DNA of 64,000 nt from Primulina eburnea (Eukaryota > Streptophyta > Magnoliopsida > Lamiales > Gesneriaceae). The notes beneath the pieces are model-generated. The model searched no databases. It was given only the letters and a program-made list of their open reading frames with translations, and was not told the DNA's origin. The position numbers and the translations under genes are program-made. The stretch covers positions 248,001 through 312,000 of the forward strand of contig NW_027331452.1 of NCBI RefSeq assembly GCF_022965805.1. The letters run 5' to 3'. Positions 20,961-32,256 of the stretch are shown piece after piece (the stretch's first letter is position 1; each line of letters starts with the position of its first letter).

Positions 20961-22758
20961 GATTTGAGTTCGTCCTCGAACTCGCAAGTAATCAATTTAG
21001 ATATATCAAGAGAAAGGCATAACAGAGTTTAAATCAAACTCAGATCTCTAATTCCAGTCTGGAATAAGAAGTATCTAAGTATAATATCATAATACTTCTC
21101 TAATTCTTTCTGCTAGAATCAATCTCGCATTACTGGCTATACAACATCCGTATATACCAATCTATAGCTTATGACATATCCGTACCATCTGTTGTTATCA
21201 AAGACATCTACAGTCTTTAGCTTCAATTATCACTCGTCATCATCTGACGTTGGTTTCTTGAATCTGTTCATTCTGAACTATCTGGATAACTAGTGCTAAC
21301 ATCCAGCACTATAGTTTGACCAATATCTGTCGATATCTGATTACTACACCCTGACTATCTATCAATCTCTCTGACTACCTGCTAATCTGTAATAAATCTG
21401 CACAATAGAGCTTATGATATAGTCTATCACAAGTACCACTCCATCAAAATCACAATCTGATATCATCTAATTCAATATTCTAATCCATCTAATTATTTCT
21501 TTGACATCGATCTATGTCATCTAGTTCTGTTTGTACGTAATCTAGTACAAACTGATAGATATAGATTGAGAAATCTGTCAATCAAAATCATATCATATCA
21601 AAATTTAAAGAAAATGGCTGTAATGTCATTATGAACACCATAGAACTGTACTCCCATTTCTATTCAGAAATATACATATTCTGTAACCAATCTTCTGATT
21701 TCTATCTTTCTATCTTCTTCTGTTAGCAACTCAGACTTATCAGTACAATTTCTGCCAACATGTCTGCACAATTTCTGCCATAACTGATCTAATCTGTTTA
21801 TATCACAATCTATCTGTTCGAATATCATACATTCTTAGTCATAAACATGATAACTGAAGTCACTACAGCGCATTTCTGACATTATCTGTGATTTCAACTT
21901 CGCACTACTGATATAAACAAATCAGTTAATAACATAATTTAAAGAAAAATACCTACCTGGTATTCGGCTCTGATTATAATATCAATTCTGTTATACAACT
22001 CTGAACCCTTCTGATATCATAACACAATCAGTCTAATACAAACACAAAATCACATATCAGTTTCTCTGACCGATACTCTGCTCTGATTATCGAAATACTG
22101 TTCTAACTACTCTGATCACGTTTCCGAACGGCTGAAATTCTTGAATTCATTTCTGATACAAGCTGAACTGTATATACTCTCAACGCTTCATACAATCTGC
22201 ATCAATACTGATTCAGAATAACAATAATCTATACTAATCTAGTAAATATATAGGATTGTAAGTTCTAACAATACTATCGATTCTGACAGATCAATTAGAT
22301 CTTCATGCCATTCTGATCAACTGCTATATATCATCTGCAAATATAATATGCCCCCCAAACAATACAATCTGTATAAAATACTGATCTAGAAGCAATAATT
22401 CTCAAGCAGTTCAAAACACAATTATATCAGATACTCTGTTAACTCCTATAATATCAATATCTGACAATTCTGACATTTCTGACTTTCTGATCTTTCTGAT
22501 ATCGGTATCTGATCAGTCACTGATCACAATATCAACTGTCTCAAAATCAATCAGTATACTAACATCAGATATCATTTATTCTAAATACAATCTGTTTCAA
22601 ACAGAATTCTTACTGAATAATTTCTGTATACAAGAATCATAATTCTCAGAATATTTAATATGATCTTTCAAATATTCTTTCCATTCATTTTGTATCATTC
22701 TGTATAGTCCATACTATTCTGTACTAAATCTACTATACAAACAATACCTGATCTCAAT
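20961..22758 (-). other. Element C non-coding 3' interior
   Basis: About 1.8 kb of AT-rich sequence dominated by tctgata / atatctga-like words, with no credible reading frame. It corresponds to 45235-47140 in D. RT, RNase H and integrase would lie here in an autonomous element; I find no trace of their motifs. Confidence 0.75.
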
Positions 22759-23067
22759 TCAATTTCTGAAGTCTATCTGTCTGATATAAGGCAAATCTAA
22801 CATCTTATCTAGGCAAACATCAGCCAACACATACATCATTGACATATCTGTCAATGATAGGCTCGATTTCAGTAGGTCTACTGAATACATAGGGATGCAA
22901 TCTGCTCCTTTCTGTATTAATCGAGTCATATACAATACAGATATCAAAGGAATTCTAAATCTAGAACCCTTATTGTGGTATCTCCACTGATCAGTCCTCT
23001 CTGATCTGTCGCTTACCATTTCTGGAAAAACTTCTACAATATGTCTGTACTTGTTCAGCATAAACAT
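22759..23067 (-). pseudogene. Element C pol remnant (protease-RT linker)
   Basis: A 102-codon frame whose second half resembles the stretch just before RT in chromovirus pol. RFRIPLISVLYMTRLIQ leads into SVDLLKSSLSLTDM, then LADVCLDKM and LPYIRQIDF, which correspond to the usual ADVFPDEIPGLPP.R.IDF pattern. The change of FPDE to CLDK is shared with D (45031-45234), as is the end of similarity straight after IDF. No RT core follows. I judge it a decayed relic. The identification rests on motif memory, so it is moderately certain. Confidence 0.65.
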
Positions 23068-23366
23068 ATCAATAATCCGTTCAAATCAGAAAACACAAGT
23101 ACATCATAATCTATCGCTATTTCATTCTCATCTTACTATAGTATACAATATATATAGAAATATCTGATATCCATCTTTCCTCAACAAGCCAGGACATCAA
23201 TACTACAGTACATACAAACCCAACAGGTACAGCATATCCCCATGCAATTCAGTCTAAGATATTCTTAACAAATGCCTTAGTATATATCAATACATATGCA
23301 ATAGAATCATAAAGAGTAGTACCTGTTGTGAATTCTGGATCGGTGTTTTAAATTGAACTCTGTTCC

Positions 23367-24185
23367 TTACAATATTCGGGAACGCTTCTGGGGACAAACT
23401 TTAGCAAAGTGTCCCGGCTGTCCACAAATATTACATCTACCAGTCACTCCCTGGCATTGCTCGGTGGAATGTCTCCCTCCGCAACTCCTGCAATACACTC
23501 CAGTATATCTCGGACTAGAACTACTGGAACTCGAGGAATCACCCCCTAACTTCTTGAAGGGCTTCTTGCGGGCTTTCAGCAAATCTTGCTTCCCACTCGT
23601 GCTGCCACGCTCAATTCGAAGAGGGGACTGCGATATCTGGGGTGATTTCACACACAACCTTGTCAATTGTCTAATCAGACTCGCCTCTGCTCTCTTTGCC
23701 CTACTCAGGATATCAGCAAAATGGTAAGGTCGTTGCAAATTCATAAACGCAACTACCTCTGAATTCAGCCCTCTGATAAACTGATTCACTACAGCTTCAT
23801 CATTTCCAGCTATCTGAGGAGCAAAATGCAGTAGAGTAGAGAATTTAGCAATATATTGGTCAATGTTCAGCGGCCCTTGGCTCAAATTCTCAAACTCTAA
23901 TTTCTTGTCCTCTCGGTACGAAGCTGAGAAAAATCTTCGATAGAATTCAGTTCTGAATATTTCCCACGACATCACTGTACCCCTCTGTGCCCACATTCTT
24001 CTACTGGTAATCCACCAACTCCTGGCGGCTTCTCGTAGCTGGTAAGGCACCATTTTAACCCTCTGTTCATCTGTACAGTCAAGTAAATCGAACAAGATTT
24101 CTATATCATCAAACCAGTTCTGGCAGTCTTCAGATGTCTCGGTACCATTCAAAACCGGCGGCTGTAATAACTCAAATTCTTTCAT
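23367..24185 (-). CDS. gag: Element C gag (Ty3/gypsy type), intact ORF
   Basis: A 272-aa Gag, the particle protein of a gypsy element. The retrotransposon-gag region shows CQNWFDDIEILFDLLDCTD, YQLREAARSWW, FRTEFYRRFFSASYREDK and QYIAKFSTLLHFAPQ (about residues 20-135), then FIRGLNSEVVAFM. A Ser-rich linker (about 218-225) is followed by two Cys/His motifs, CRSCGGRHSTEQC and the CCHC knuckle CNICGQPGHFAKVC near residues 250-263. It is about 90% identical by eye to D's gag (43898-44716), with equal length and no frame damage. In autonomous relatives Gag is fused to pol; here it ends soon after the knuckle and acts as a stand-alone gene. Confidence 0.93.
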   Translation of the reverse strand: MKEFELLQPPVLNGTETSEDCQNWFDDIEILFDLLDCTDEQRVKMVPYQLREAARSWWITSRRMWAQRGTVMSWEIFRTEFYRRFFSASYREDKKLEFENLSQGPLNIDQYIAKFSTLLHFAPQIAGNDEAVVNQFIRGLNSEVVAFMNLQRPYHFADILSRAKRAEASLIRQLTRLCVKSPQISQSPLRIERGSTSGKQDLLKARKKPFKKLGGDSSSSSSSSPRYTGVYCRSCGGRHSTEQCQGVTGRCNICGQPGHFAKVCPQKRSRIL

Positions 24186-24589
24186 CTTTTCTTCTAACTG
24201 AGTTTCTGATACATCTCTCTGCTCAGACGAAGTACTGCCCTTTTCTGAAATTCTTCGAGGCGGTATATCTGAATATCAAACAGATTAGTACACAATCTAT
24301 ACAATCTGTCTCAGCCCTCCTCTGATCATATACCTCTGATCCAGACTCGGTTCTGATCCAGGCTTAGTAATGACATGCTGCAATCAACTCGGGTAACAAG
24401 CAACATGTAATAGGGAAAGCAATAAATCATGCTAGCACACACAATGTAGTCAACATTGAAATAAATCTCATGCTAGCAATCACATGCAAGGAAAGAAAAT
24501 TCAATCTACCCCGCTCATCCTCTTCTATCTCAGTCTAACTCAATCTAAAAGATCTATCAGTTCTGACTATCTCAATCTAAAGGATCTAT

Positions 24590-24602
24590 GGCTCTGATAC
24601 CA
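24590..24602 (-). promoter_or_regulatory. Element C primer-binding site
   Basis: Minus strand reads TGGTATCAGAGCC after a 5-nt spacer (ACAGG) from the 5' LTR end. It is complementary to the 3' end of initiator tRNA-Met. Confidence 0.92.
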
Positions 24603-24607
24603 CCTGT

Positions 24608-25568
24608 TGTGGGGACCCGGACGCTAATCATCTTCTTAATCATCGTTGGGATTTAATTATCAGTTCTGATAAACAGGCTCTAAAAATTTTTCTTTTTAAA
24701 ATGTAAATGCGGAAGGTAATGGAATCTAAATAATATACATCTCTTTATAACAACTACAATTCAGTAGAAAAGTACAATACTGTACAATCTCGGTCTAAGG
24801 TTCGGTTACTAAGTTCAAGTAATAAACCAAATCTACAAGTCCGGAATCACCACGCTAACTCGTCTTCTCTCCTCGTCATCTCAACCCTGATCCAGCCCCA
24901 CCTGTTGTCATGCACACATACAAAACAAGATAACAGCCGGATAACTCCGGTGAGAATAAATCCCAGTATAAGACATGGTAAGCATGTATATACACAAAGT
25001 AAATCATGAAACGTTCTATCATGAATAAAATTAAATATAATAGATTTCATAATCTATGAAATCAAATCAAAATAAGCATGCAGCTCCAATCAGATAAACA
25101 TGCAATTCAAATCAAATCATATAAACATACTATCATACTGAAAGCAATAAACATGGGTTTCATAGTCTATGAAACCACATCTCTAAACACATGCAGTTCT
25201 AGTCAAATCATGTCTAGACTCGACTCAACTATAACTCTAGGGATCCCGTGATGAATAAGACGTCAATGGCTGTTACCTACTCAACCGATCGTGGTAACTG
25301 TACGTCTTATTCCTAGACTTCGGCCATGGCTGTATCGTGGTGCTACAATAGGACAATGTCTGCTCCTATGTACGATACACCGAACGTCTAGAAGTCTGAC
25401 AATGACTGTCAAGACTTTCCTATCTTAAATGCAATGAATAACAATCTGTAAACAAAGCATAATCATATTCATAACTGAATATCACAATTATCTTACATGC
25501 TTGAATACAATTCTATAATCATACTCAATTCATTTCAAATTACGGTAATTAAATTCTCGGGCATTACA
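24608..25568 (-). repeat. Element C 5' LTR, internally deleted (961 bp)
   Basis: Matches 18747 to about 19659, then jumps to sequence equivalent to 20893-20945. The join falls in a 6-bp direct repeat TAATCA present at both break points in the intact LTR (19654-19659 and 20893-20898), so one copy and the intervening 1239 bp were lost. The lost part includes the TATA run and the palindrome cluster, so this LTR should lack a promoter. Confidence 0.92.
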
Positions 25569-28500
25569 TGGACAAACTGAAGTTGTCAATAGAACTTTGG
25601 GAACACTTTTGCGTGCTATTCTTAAAAAGAACTTGGATTGACATTTCTATGGACTTTATTTTGGTGTTGCCTAGGACTAAGAAGGGGAGGGATTCTATTT
25701 TTGGATTACTTTATGGGCTAAACTTTGCTCAATATTGTTGTAATCTACTACTTGTCATCCTCAAACAGATGGACAAACTGAAGTTGTCAATAGAACTTTG
25801 GGAACACTTTTGCGTGCTATTCTTAAAAGAATTTGGATTGACATTTCTATGCACTTTATTTTGGGTTTGCCTAGGACTAAGAAGGGAAGGGATTCTATTT
25901 TTGGATTACTTTATGGGCTAAACTTTGCTCAATATTGTTGTAATCTACTACTTGTCATCCTCAAACAGATGGACAAACTGAAGTTGTCAATAGAACTTTG
26001 GGAACATTTTTGCGTGCTATTCTTAAAAAGAACTTGGATTGACATTTCTATGGACTTTATTTTGGGGTTGCCTAGGACTAAGAAGGGGAGGGATTCTATT
26101 TTTGGATTACTTTATGAGCTAAACTTTGCTCAATATTGTTGTAATCTACTACTTGTCATCTTCAAACAGATGGACAAACTGAAGTTGTCAATAGAACTTT
26201 TGGAACACTTTTGCGTGCTATTCTTAAAAAGAACTTGGATTGACATTTCTATGGACTTTATTTTGGGGTTGCCTAGGACTAAGAAGGGGAGGGATTCTAT
26301 TTTTGGATTACTTTATGGGCTAAACTTTGCTCAATATTGTTGTAATCTACTACATGTCATCCTCAAACGGATGGACAAACTGAAGTTGTCAATAGAACTT
26401 TGGGAACACTTTTGCGTGCTATTCTTAAAAAGAACTTGGATTGACATTTCTATGGACTTTATTTTGGGGTTGCCTAGGACTAAGAAGGGGAGGGATTCTA
26501 TTTTTGGATTACTTTATGGGCTAAACTTTGCTCAATATTGTTGTAATCTACTACTTGTCATCCTCAAACGGATGGACAAACCGAAGTTGTAAATAGAACT
26601 TTGGGAACACTTTTGCGTGCTATTCTTAAAAGAACTTGGATTGACATTTCTATGCACTTTATTTTGGGGTTGCCTAGGACTAAGAAGGGGAGGGATTCTA
26701 TTTTTTGATTACTTTATGGGCTAAACTTTGCTCAATATTGTTGTAATCTACTACTTGTCATCCTCAAACAGATGGACAAACTGAAGTTGTCAATAGAACT
26801 TTGGGAACACTTTTGCGTGCTATTCTTAAAAAGAACTTGGATTGACATTTCTATGGACTTTATTTTGGGGTTGTCTAGGACTAAGAAGGGGAGGGATTCT
26901 ATTTTTGGATTACTTTATGGGCTAAACTTTGCTCAATATTGTTGTAATCTACTACTTGTCATCTTCAAACAGATGGACAAACTGAAGTTGTCAATAGAAC
27001 TTTGGGAACACTTTTGCGTGCTATTCTTAATAGAACTTGGATTGACATTTCTATGCACTTTATTTTGGGGTTGCCTAGGACTAAGAAGGGGAGGGATTCT
27101 ATTTTTGGATTACTTTATGGGCTAAACTTTGCTCAATATTGTTGTAATCTACTACTTGTCATCCTCAAACGGATGGACAAACTGAAGTTGTCAATAGAAC
27201 TTTGGGAACACTTTTGCGTGCTATTCTTAAAAAGAACTTGGATTGACATTTCTATGCACTTTATTTTGGGGTTGCCTAGGACTAAGAAGGGGAGGGATTC
27301 TATTTTTGGATTACTTTATGGGCTAAACTTTGCTCAATATTGTTGTAATCTACTACTTGTCATCCTCAAACAGATGGACAAACTGAAGTTGTCAATAGAA
27401 CTTTGGGAACACTTTTGCGTGCTATTCTTAAAAGAACTTGGATTGACATTTCTATGGACTTTATTTTGGGGTTGCCTAGGACTAAGAAGGGGAGGGATTT
27501 TTTTTTTGGATTACTTTATGGGCTAAACTTTGCTCAATATTGTTGTAATCTACTACTTGCCATCCTCAAACGGATGGACAAACCGAAGTTGTAAATAGAA
27601 CTTTGGGAACACTTTTGCGTGCTATTCTTAAAAAGAACTTGGATTGACATTTCTATGCACTTTATTTTGGGGTTGCCTAGGACTAAGAAGGGGAGGGATT
27701 CTATTTTTGGATTACTTTATGGGCTAAACTTTGCTCAATATTGTTGTAATCTACTACTTGTCATCCTCAAACGGATGGACAAACCGAAGTTGTCAATAGA
27801 ACTTTGGGAACACTTTTGCGTGCTATTCTTAAAAGAACTTGGATTGACATTTCTATGCACTTTATTTTGGGGTTGCATAGGACTAAGAAGGGGAGGGATT
27901 CTATTTTTGGATTACTTTATGGGCTAAACTTTGCTCAATATTGTTGTAATCTACTACTTGTCATCCTCAAACAGATGGACAAACTGAAGTTGTCAATAGA
28001 ACTTTGGGAATACTTTTGCGTGCTATTCTTAAAAAGAACTTGGATTGACATTTCTATGCACTTTATTTTGGGGTTGCCTAGGACTAAGAAGGGGAGGGAT
28101 TCTATTTTTGGATTACTTTATGGGCTAAACTTTGCTCAATATTGTTGTAATCTACTACTTGTCATCCTCAAACAGATGGACAAACTGAAGTTGTCAATAG
28201 AACTTTGGGAACACTTTTGCGTGCTATTCTTAAAAGAACTTGGATTGACATTTCTATGGACTTTATTTTGGGGTTGCCTAGGACTAAGAAGGGGAGGGAT
28301 TTTTTTTTTGGATTACTTTATGGGCTAAACTTTGCTCAATATTGTTGTAATCTACTACTTGCCATCCTCAAACGGATGGACAAACCGAAGTTGTAAATAG
28401 AACTTTGGGAACACTTTTGCGTGCTATTCTTAAAAAGAACTTGGATTGACATTTCTTTGCACTTTATTTTGGGGTTGCCTAGGACTAAGAAGGGGAGGGA

Positions 28501-29181
28501 TTCTATTTTTGGATTACTTTATGGGCTAAACTTTGCTCAATATTGTTGTAATCTACTACTTGTCATCCTCAAACGGATGGACAAACCGAAGTTGTCAATA
28601 GAACTTTGGGAACACTTTTGCGTGCTATTCTTAAAAGAACTTGGATTGACATTTCTATGCACTTTATTTTGGGGTTGCATAGGACTAAGAAGGGGAGGGA
28701 TTCTATTTTTGGATTACTTTATGGGCTAAACTTTGCTCAATATTGTTGTAATCTACTACTTGTCATCCTCAAACAGATGGACAAACTGAAGTTGTCAATA
28801 GAACTTTGGGAATACTTTTGCGTGCTATTCTTAAAAAGAACTTGGATTGACATTTCTATGCACTTTATTTTGGGGTTGCCTAGGACTAAGAAGGGGAGGG
28901 ATTCTATTTTTGGATTACTTTATGGGCTAAACTTTGCTCAATATTGTTGTAATCTACTACTTGTCATCCTCAAACAGATGGACAAACTGAAGTTGTCAAT
29001 AGAACTTTGGGAACACTTTTGCGTGCTATTCTTAAAAGAACTTGGATTGACATTTCAATGCACTTTATTTTGGGGTTGCATAGGACTAAGAAGGGGAGGG
29101 ATTCTATTTTTGGATTACTTTATGGGCTAAACTTTGCTCAATATTGTTGTAATCTACTACTTGTCATCCTCAAACAGAAAA
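25569..29181 (+). repeat. Integrase-derived satellite, array 4 (about 18 monomers)
   Basis: Continues array 3 beyond element C. About 25750-27630 is a paralogous copy of 15660-17540, and an 802-bp four-monomer block is tandemly repeated within 27403-29000. Variants include a T-run expansion (ggattttttttttgg) replacing ggattctatttttgg at 27497 and 28299. The last unit breaks off at caaacaga followed by aaa, then solo LTR F. Confidence 0.95.
27403..29006 (+). repeat. 802-bp four-monomer higher-order repeat
   Basis: Two near-identical 802-bp blocks. The poly-T variant monomer recurs at 27497 and 28299, followed each time by a unit with cttgccatcc, a unit with ttgcataggac, and a unit with gggaatacttttgcg. 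By eye, the only differences over the first part are single bases, e.g. ctatgc versus ctttgc at 28457. Confidence 0.88.
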
Positions 29182-29324
29182 TGTAATGCCCGAGATTTAA
29201 TTATTGTAATCAGACGTTGATTAATTGACGTGATTGAGGTTATACGAACTCAAATGACGAAGCCGGGCGTTGGTTTATTTTAAGCCAAGATGTTGAACCG
29301 AACATCTCAAGATGTTAGGCCGAA

Positions 29325-29507
29325 CATCTCGCGCCCGAGCGGTAGAAAAGAACCGCCCGAGCGCCAATTTTATTTTTTGGGACAGAATGTTTGGTGCTCG
29401 AGCGGTAGAATATTACCGCTCGAGCGCCAGCAGATGTTCGGTTGAGAATCTGGACAGAGATTTCCGCGCCCGGGCTGTAATTTTTAACCGCCCGAGCGCG
29501 AGACATG
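29325..29507. repeat. GC-rich hairpin cluster in solo LTR F
   Basis: Three inverted-repeat units of the form gcgcccgagcggt - about 10 nt AT-rich loop - accgcccgagcgcc, at about 29330-29364, 29396-29430 and 29465-29500. They are separated by matching direct repeats of 'agatgtt(a/c)gg' type. In element orientation they sit upstream of a (TA)n run at 38925-38957, interrupted by element B. Confidence 0.88.
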
Positions 29508-29534
29508 CAGAACCAAAACATGCCACGTTTATGA

Positions 29535-31684
29535 TGAAAGCGGACCGGTTACGGTGGCCGGAAGCGCAACGGAAGTTTAAAAAATCAAATTTTTACTCAA
29601 AATTTCGGCCACCCCTATCTTTTGTGCAACAAATACAATAACACACAAAATGTCATACATAGGGTGTAAGAAAGTATACCTATCAACCTCTTGAGGTTGA
29701 TGTATGGCTCCAACTAAGGTGTAAACATCTTAGCTCTTGAATGGCATGAAGATCTACAAGCTCTCCTCCAAAACCTTGAAACTTTCCTTCAAATTAGGCC
29801 CACCACTAACTAGGAAGATCCCCTCATATTTTGCACTAAAAAAATATGAGGATTTTTCAAAAAGAAGTGTGTGTTTTCTCCAACAAATTGAAGAACACAA
29901 AAGAAGAGAAAATGGAGAGAATATGGAGATAGGTTTCGGCCATGAGGAGTGCAAGAATGAGGGAGGAGAATCAAGTCTTGGGGTTGCAAAAAGTTGATAC
30001 AAAAAGTTGCATGCCAACCAATATTTTATTCAAAAGTATTCCCCAACTCTTCACCTCCCATGCATTCATATAATATAGTTTTCTATCAAATAAAAAACCA
30101 TAGACTAAATTTAATTATCTCAAACATATTTGAGACAAATTAAATATTACTTGAATTTACTCAAGTCCCACTATTTAAATAATTATTTTAATTGAGCTCT
30201 ACTAGACTCAATATTATTTAATTAATCCAACACTTGAATTAATTTAATTATTTGGGCTCTACTAGGCCCACTAGTGTTTAATTAATTCAACACTTGAATT
30301 AATTTAATTTAGTCCATAATAATGTTTATGAAAATCACAATTCTCAAAAACATTAGTCACTTGGCCAAATTTTAATTTAGGAACACTTCCATAAATCAAA
30401 ATTTACATTTCTCTCATAGAACTCATACTTCTATTTTTCTTTACACTTATAAACACATTTATAAGCCGTTCAACACTTTGAACTATTTTCTCCTTTATAG
30501 AAGTCATACTTCTAATTTTCCTTACGCTTATAAACTCCTTTATAAGCCGTTCAACACATTGAACTATTTTTACTTCTCAACGGGATCTACAAAGCTAGTA
30601 CTTGTGTGGCCCTCAATGGTTCATTGATACAACTAGCCGTGGGTTCACATCTCCATGTGATTCGGACTAAACATGTCCTTATTCGAGCATACCCCAATTG
30701 CTCCATTCTTACTTATCAACTCCTTGATAGTAAGAACGTCAGAACTCAAGTCTGATAGTACCCAACCAATCACGTTAAACGCCTAGCAGCATCGCTTACG
30801 TGATTCCCTAGGTATCACATGATAGTGCCTGCAAGAACCATTCAATTATGGTTAGCGTACAGTACGGTCCCTTCAACTCATATATCCCGATCGATTCGAC
30901 AACCATTGGTTTATCGAGAGTTGTCAATGAATCGATACTATGTGTCATGTCGTAGTTGCATCGATGGTGTAATCTATGAAACACCTTTCATAATTACAAC
31001 CATACTCTGGCCAGAGATTTCGATCTACATACACATGATAACACATAGGATATCCATACCCGAAGGTAAGCGGTGAATCCCCGACTACAATGCATCGACT
31101 CCTATGTGTTTCGACAGAACACCCAACCTTGCCACCTGATGACTCCATGAGAGTCGGTAAACAAGTCAAAGTGTAATTCTAGCACATAGAGTCTCAATGT
31201 TGTCCCGGGTCATAAGGACTAATTCTGTACAACCATAAACCAGGACTTTTCCACTCGATAAGTGAGAACCACTTGGAAAGTCCTTTTATGGAGGGTTGTT
31301 CAGTGCACTCTACAAGGAGCACCTATCTGCATGTTCGGACATCACAATGTCCCCTACCAATGAAACATGGTACTCACATTGCAGATACTAGTCTCTAACT
31401 CGAGCGGCCTATATCCTTCTTAGTGGCGGCTGAATCGACTAGGAACCGTTTAGAATATACAGTATTACAAATATGAGTTTCATGATACTCATCATATGAG
31501 CATCTCATATTCTTTCTACTATTTGTATATTCAAGGGCTTTATCTATGCAGCTAGCATGGGTATACAGATAAAGATTTGCCAAAGTAATAATTTCAAATA
31601 TTATTAAAATAAAGACTGCTTATTCATAGAGTTTCATTGTGAACACTCGGCCAACACTTGGCTCGACGGGCACCTACTCTAACA
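29535..31684 (-). repeat. Element B 3' LTR
   Basis: 2150 bp, TG...CA on the minus strand. It is clearly related to the A LTRs, most different in the first 500 bp on the plus strand and almost identical over about 30550-31684. Small open frames at 29737-30017, 30819-31169 and 31395-31583 recur in the other LTR and are not recognised genes. Confidence 0.94.
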
Positions 31685-31695
31685 ATCTCCCACTT
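31685..31695 (-). promoter_or_regulatory. Element B polypurine tract
   Basis: Minus strand AAGTGGGAGAT adjoining the 3' LTR, identical to that of element A. Confidence 0.85.
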
Positions 31696-31698
31696 GCA

Positions 31699-32256
31699 CT
31701 AGAGCCAACTACCCTTATGCTTAAAACCCATTGATTCGCGATGCTTGTCGAACAATGGTCCAGGTAAAGGCTTAGCTAGTGGATCAACAACATAATCTGT
31801 GGAGCCGACTTTGTCAATAGACACTACTCTTCTTTCCACAATCTCTCCGAGGATGTGGTACTTTCTCAATACGAGTTTGGATTTCTGATGAGACCTTGGC
31901 TCCTTTGCTTGAGCTATAGCTCCCGTGTTGTCACACAACACCGGGATAGGAGCAATTCCATTAGGAATGACGCCCAACTCTTGGACGAAATTCCTTATCC
32001 AAACAGCCTCCCTTGCTGCATCTGATGCAGCAATGTATTCGGCCTCTGTGCTGGAATCCGTAATATTGTCTTGCTTGGAACTCTTCCAAGAGACTGCAGC
32101 ACCATTGAGCATGAATACAAAACCAGAGGTTGACTTCGAGTCATCGATATCGCTTTGGAAGCTAGAGTCGGTATAGCCTTCCAATTTCAGTTCTCTACCC
32201 CCATAGACCAAGAACAACTTATTGATCCTTCTCAACAACTTGAGGATGTCTTTCAC
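31699..32256 (-). pseudogene. Element B RNase H domain (open but isolated)
   Basis: A 185-codon segment longer than A's by the N-terminal MKDILKLLRRINKLFLVYGG, the usual RT-RNase H connection. It keeps [20 protein letters not shown] and [14 protein letters not shown] with the acidic catalytic residues. It ends SMGFKHKGSWL just before the polypurine tract. Upstream RT frames are broken, so it is a relic. Confidence 0.85.

Larger units (their letters stand above)
18747..25568 (-). mobile_element. Element C: gag-only Ty3/gypsy (chromovirus-like) retrotransposon
   Basis: Element in minus orientation with target duplication TGGAC (18742-18746 and 25569-25573). LTRs begin TGTAATGCCCGAG and end GTCCCCACA on the minus strand. 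The 3' LTR is 2199 bp (18747-20945); the 5' LTR is only 961 bp (24608-25568) because about 1.24 kb is deleted inside it. The interior (20946-24607) holds gag, a short pol remnant and long non-coding sequence, bounded by a tRNA-Met primer site and a C-rich strand of the polypurine tract. The same layout is seen in D, so C is a family member rather than a random wreck. The TTCGAGGACGAA motif just before the polypurine tract is typical of plant Tekay-type chromoviruses. Confidence 0.93.

Noticed and set aside
29312..29641. RARAV-rich ORFs across the F LTR hairpins and similar at 41425-41797 and 47218-47590
   Set aside because: Products of the gcgcccgagcgg hairpin repeats; open on both strands and crossing the LTR B boundary in one case.
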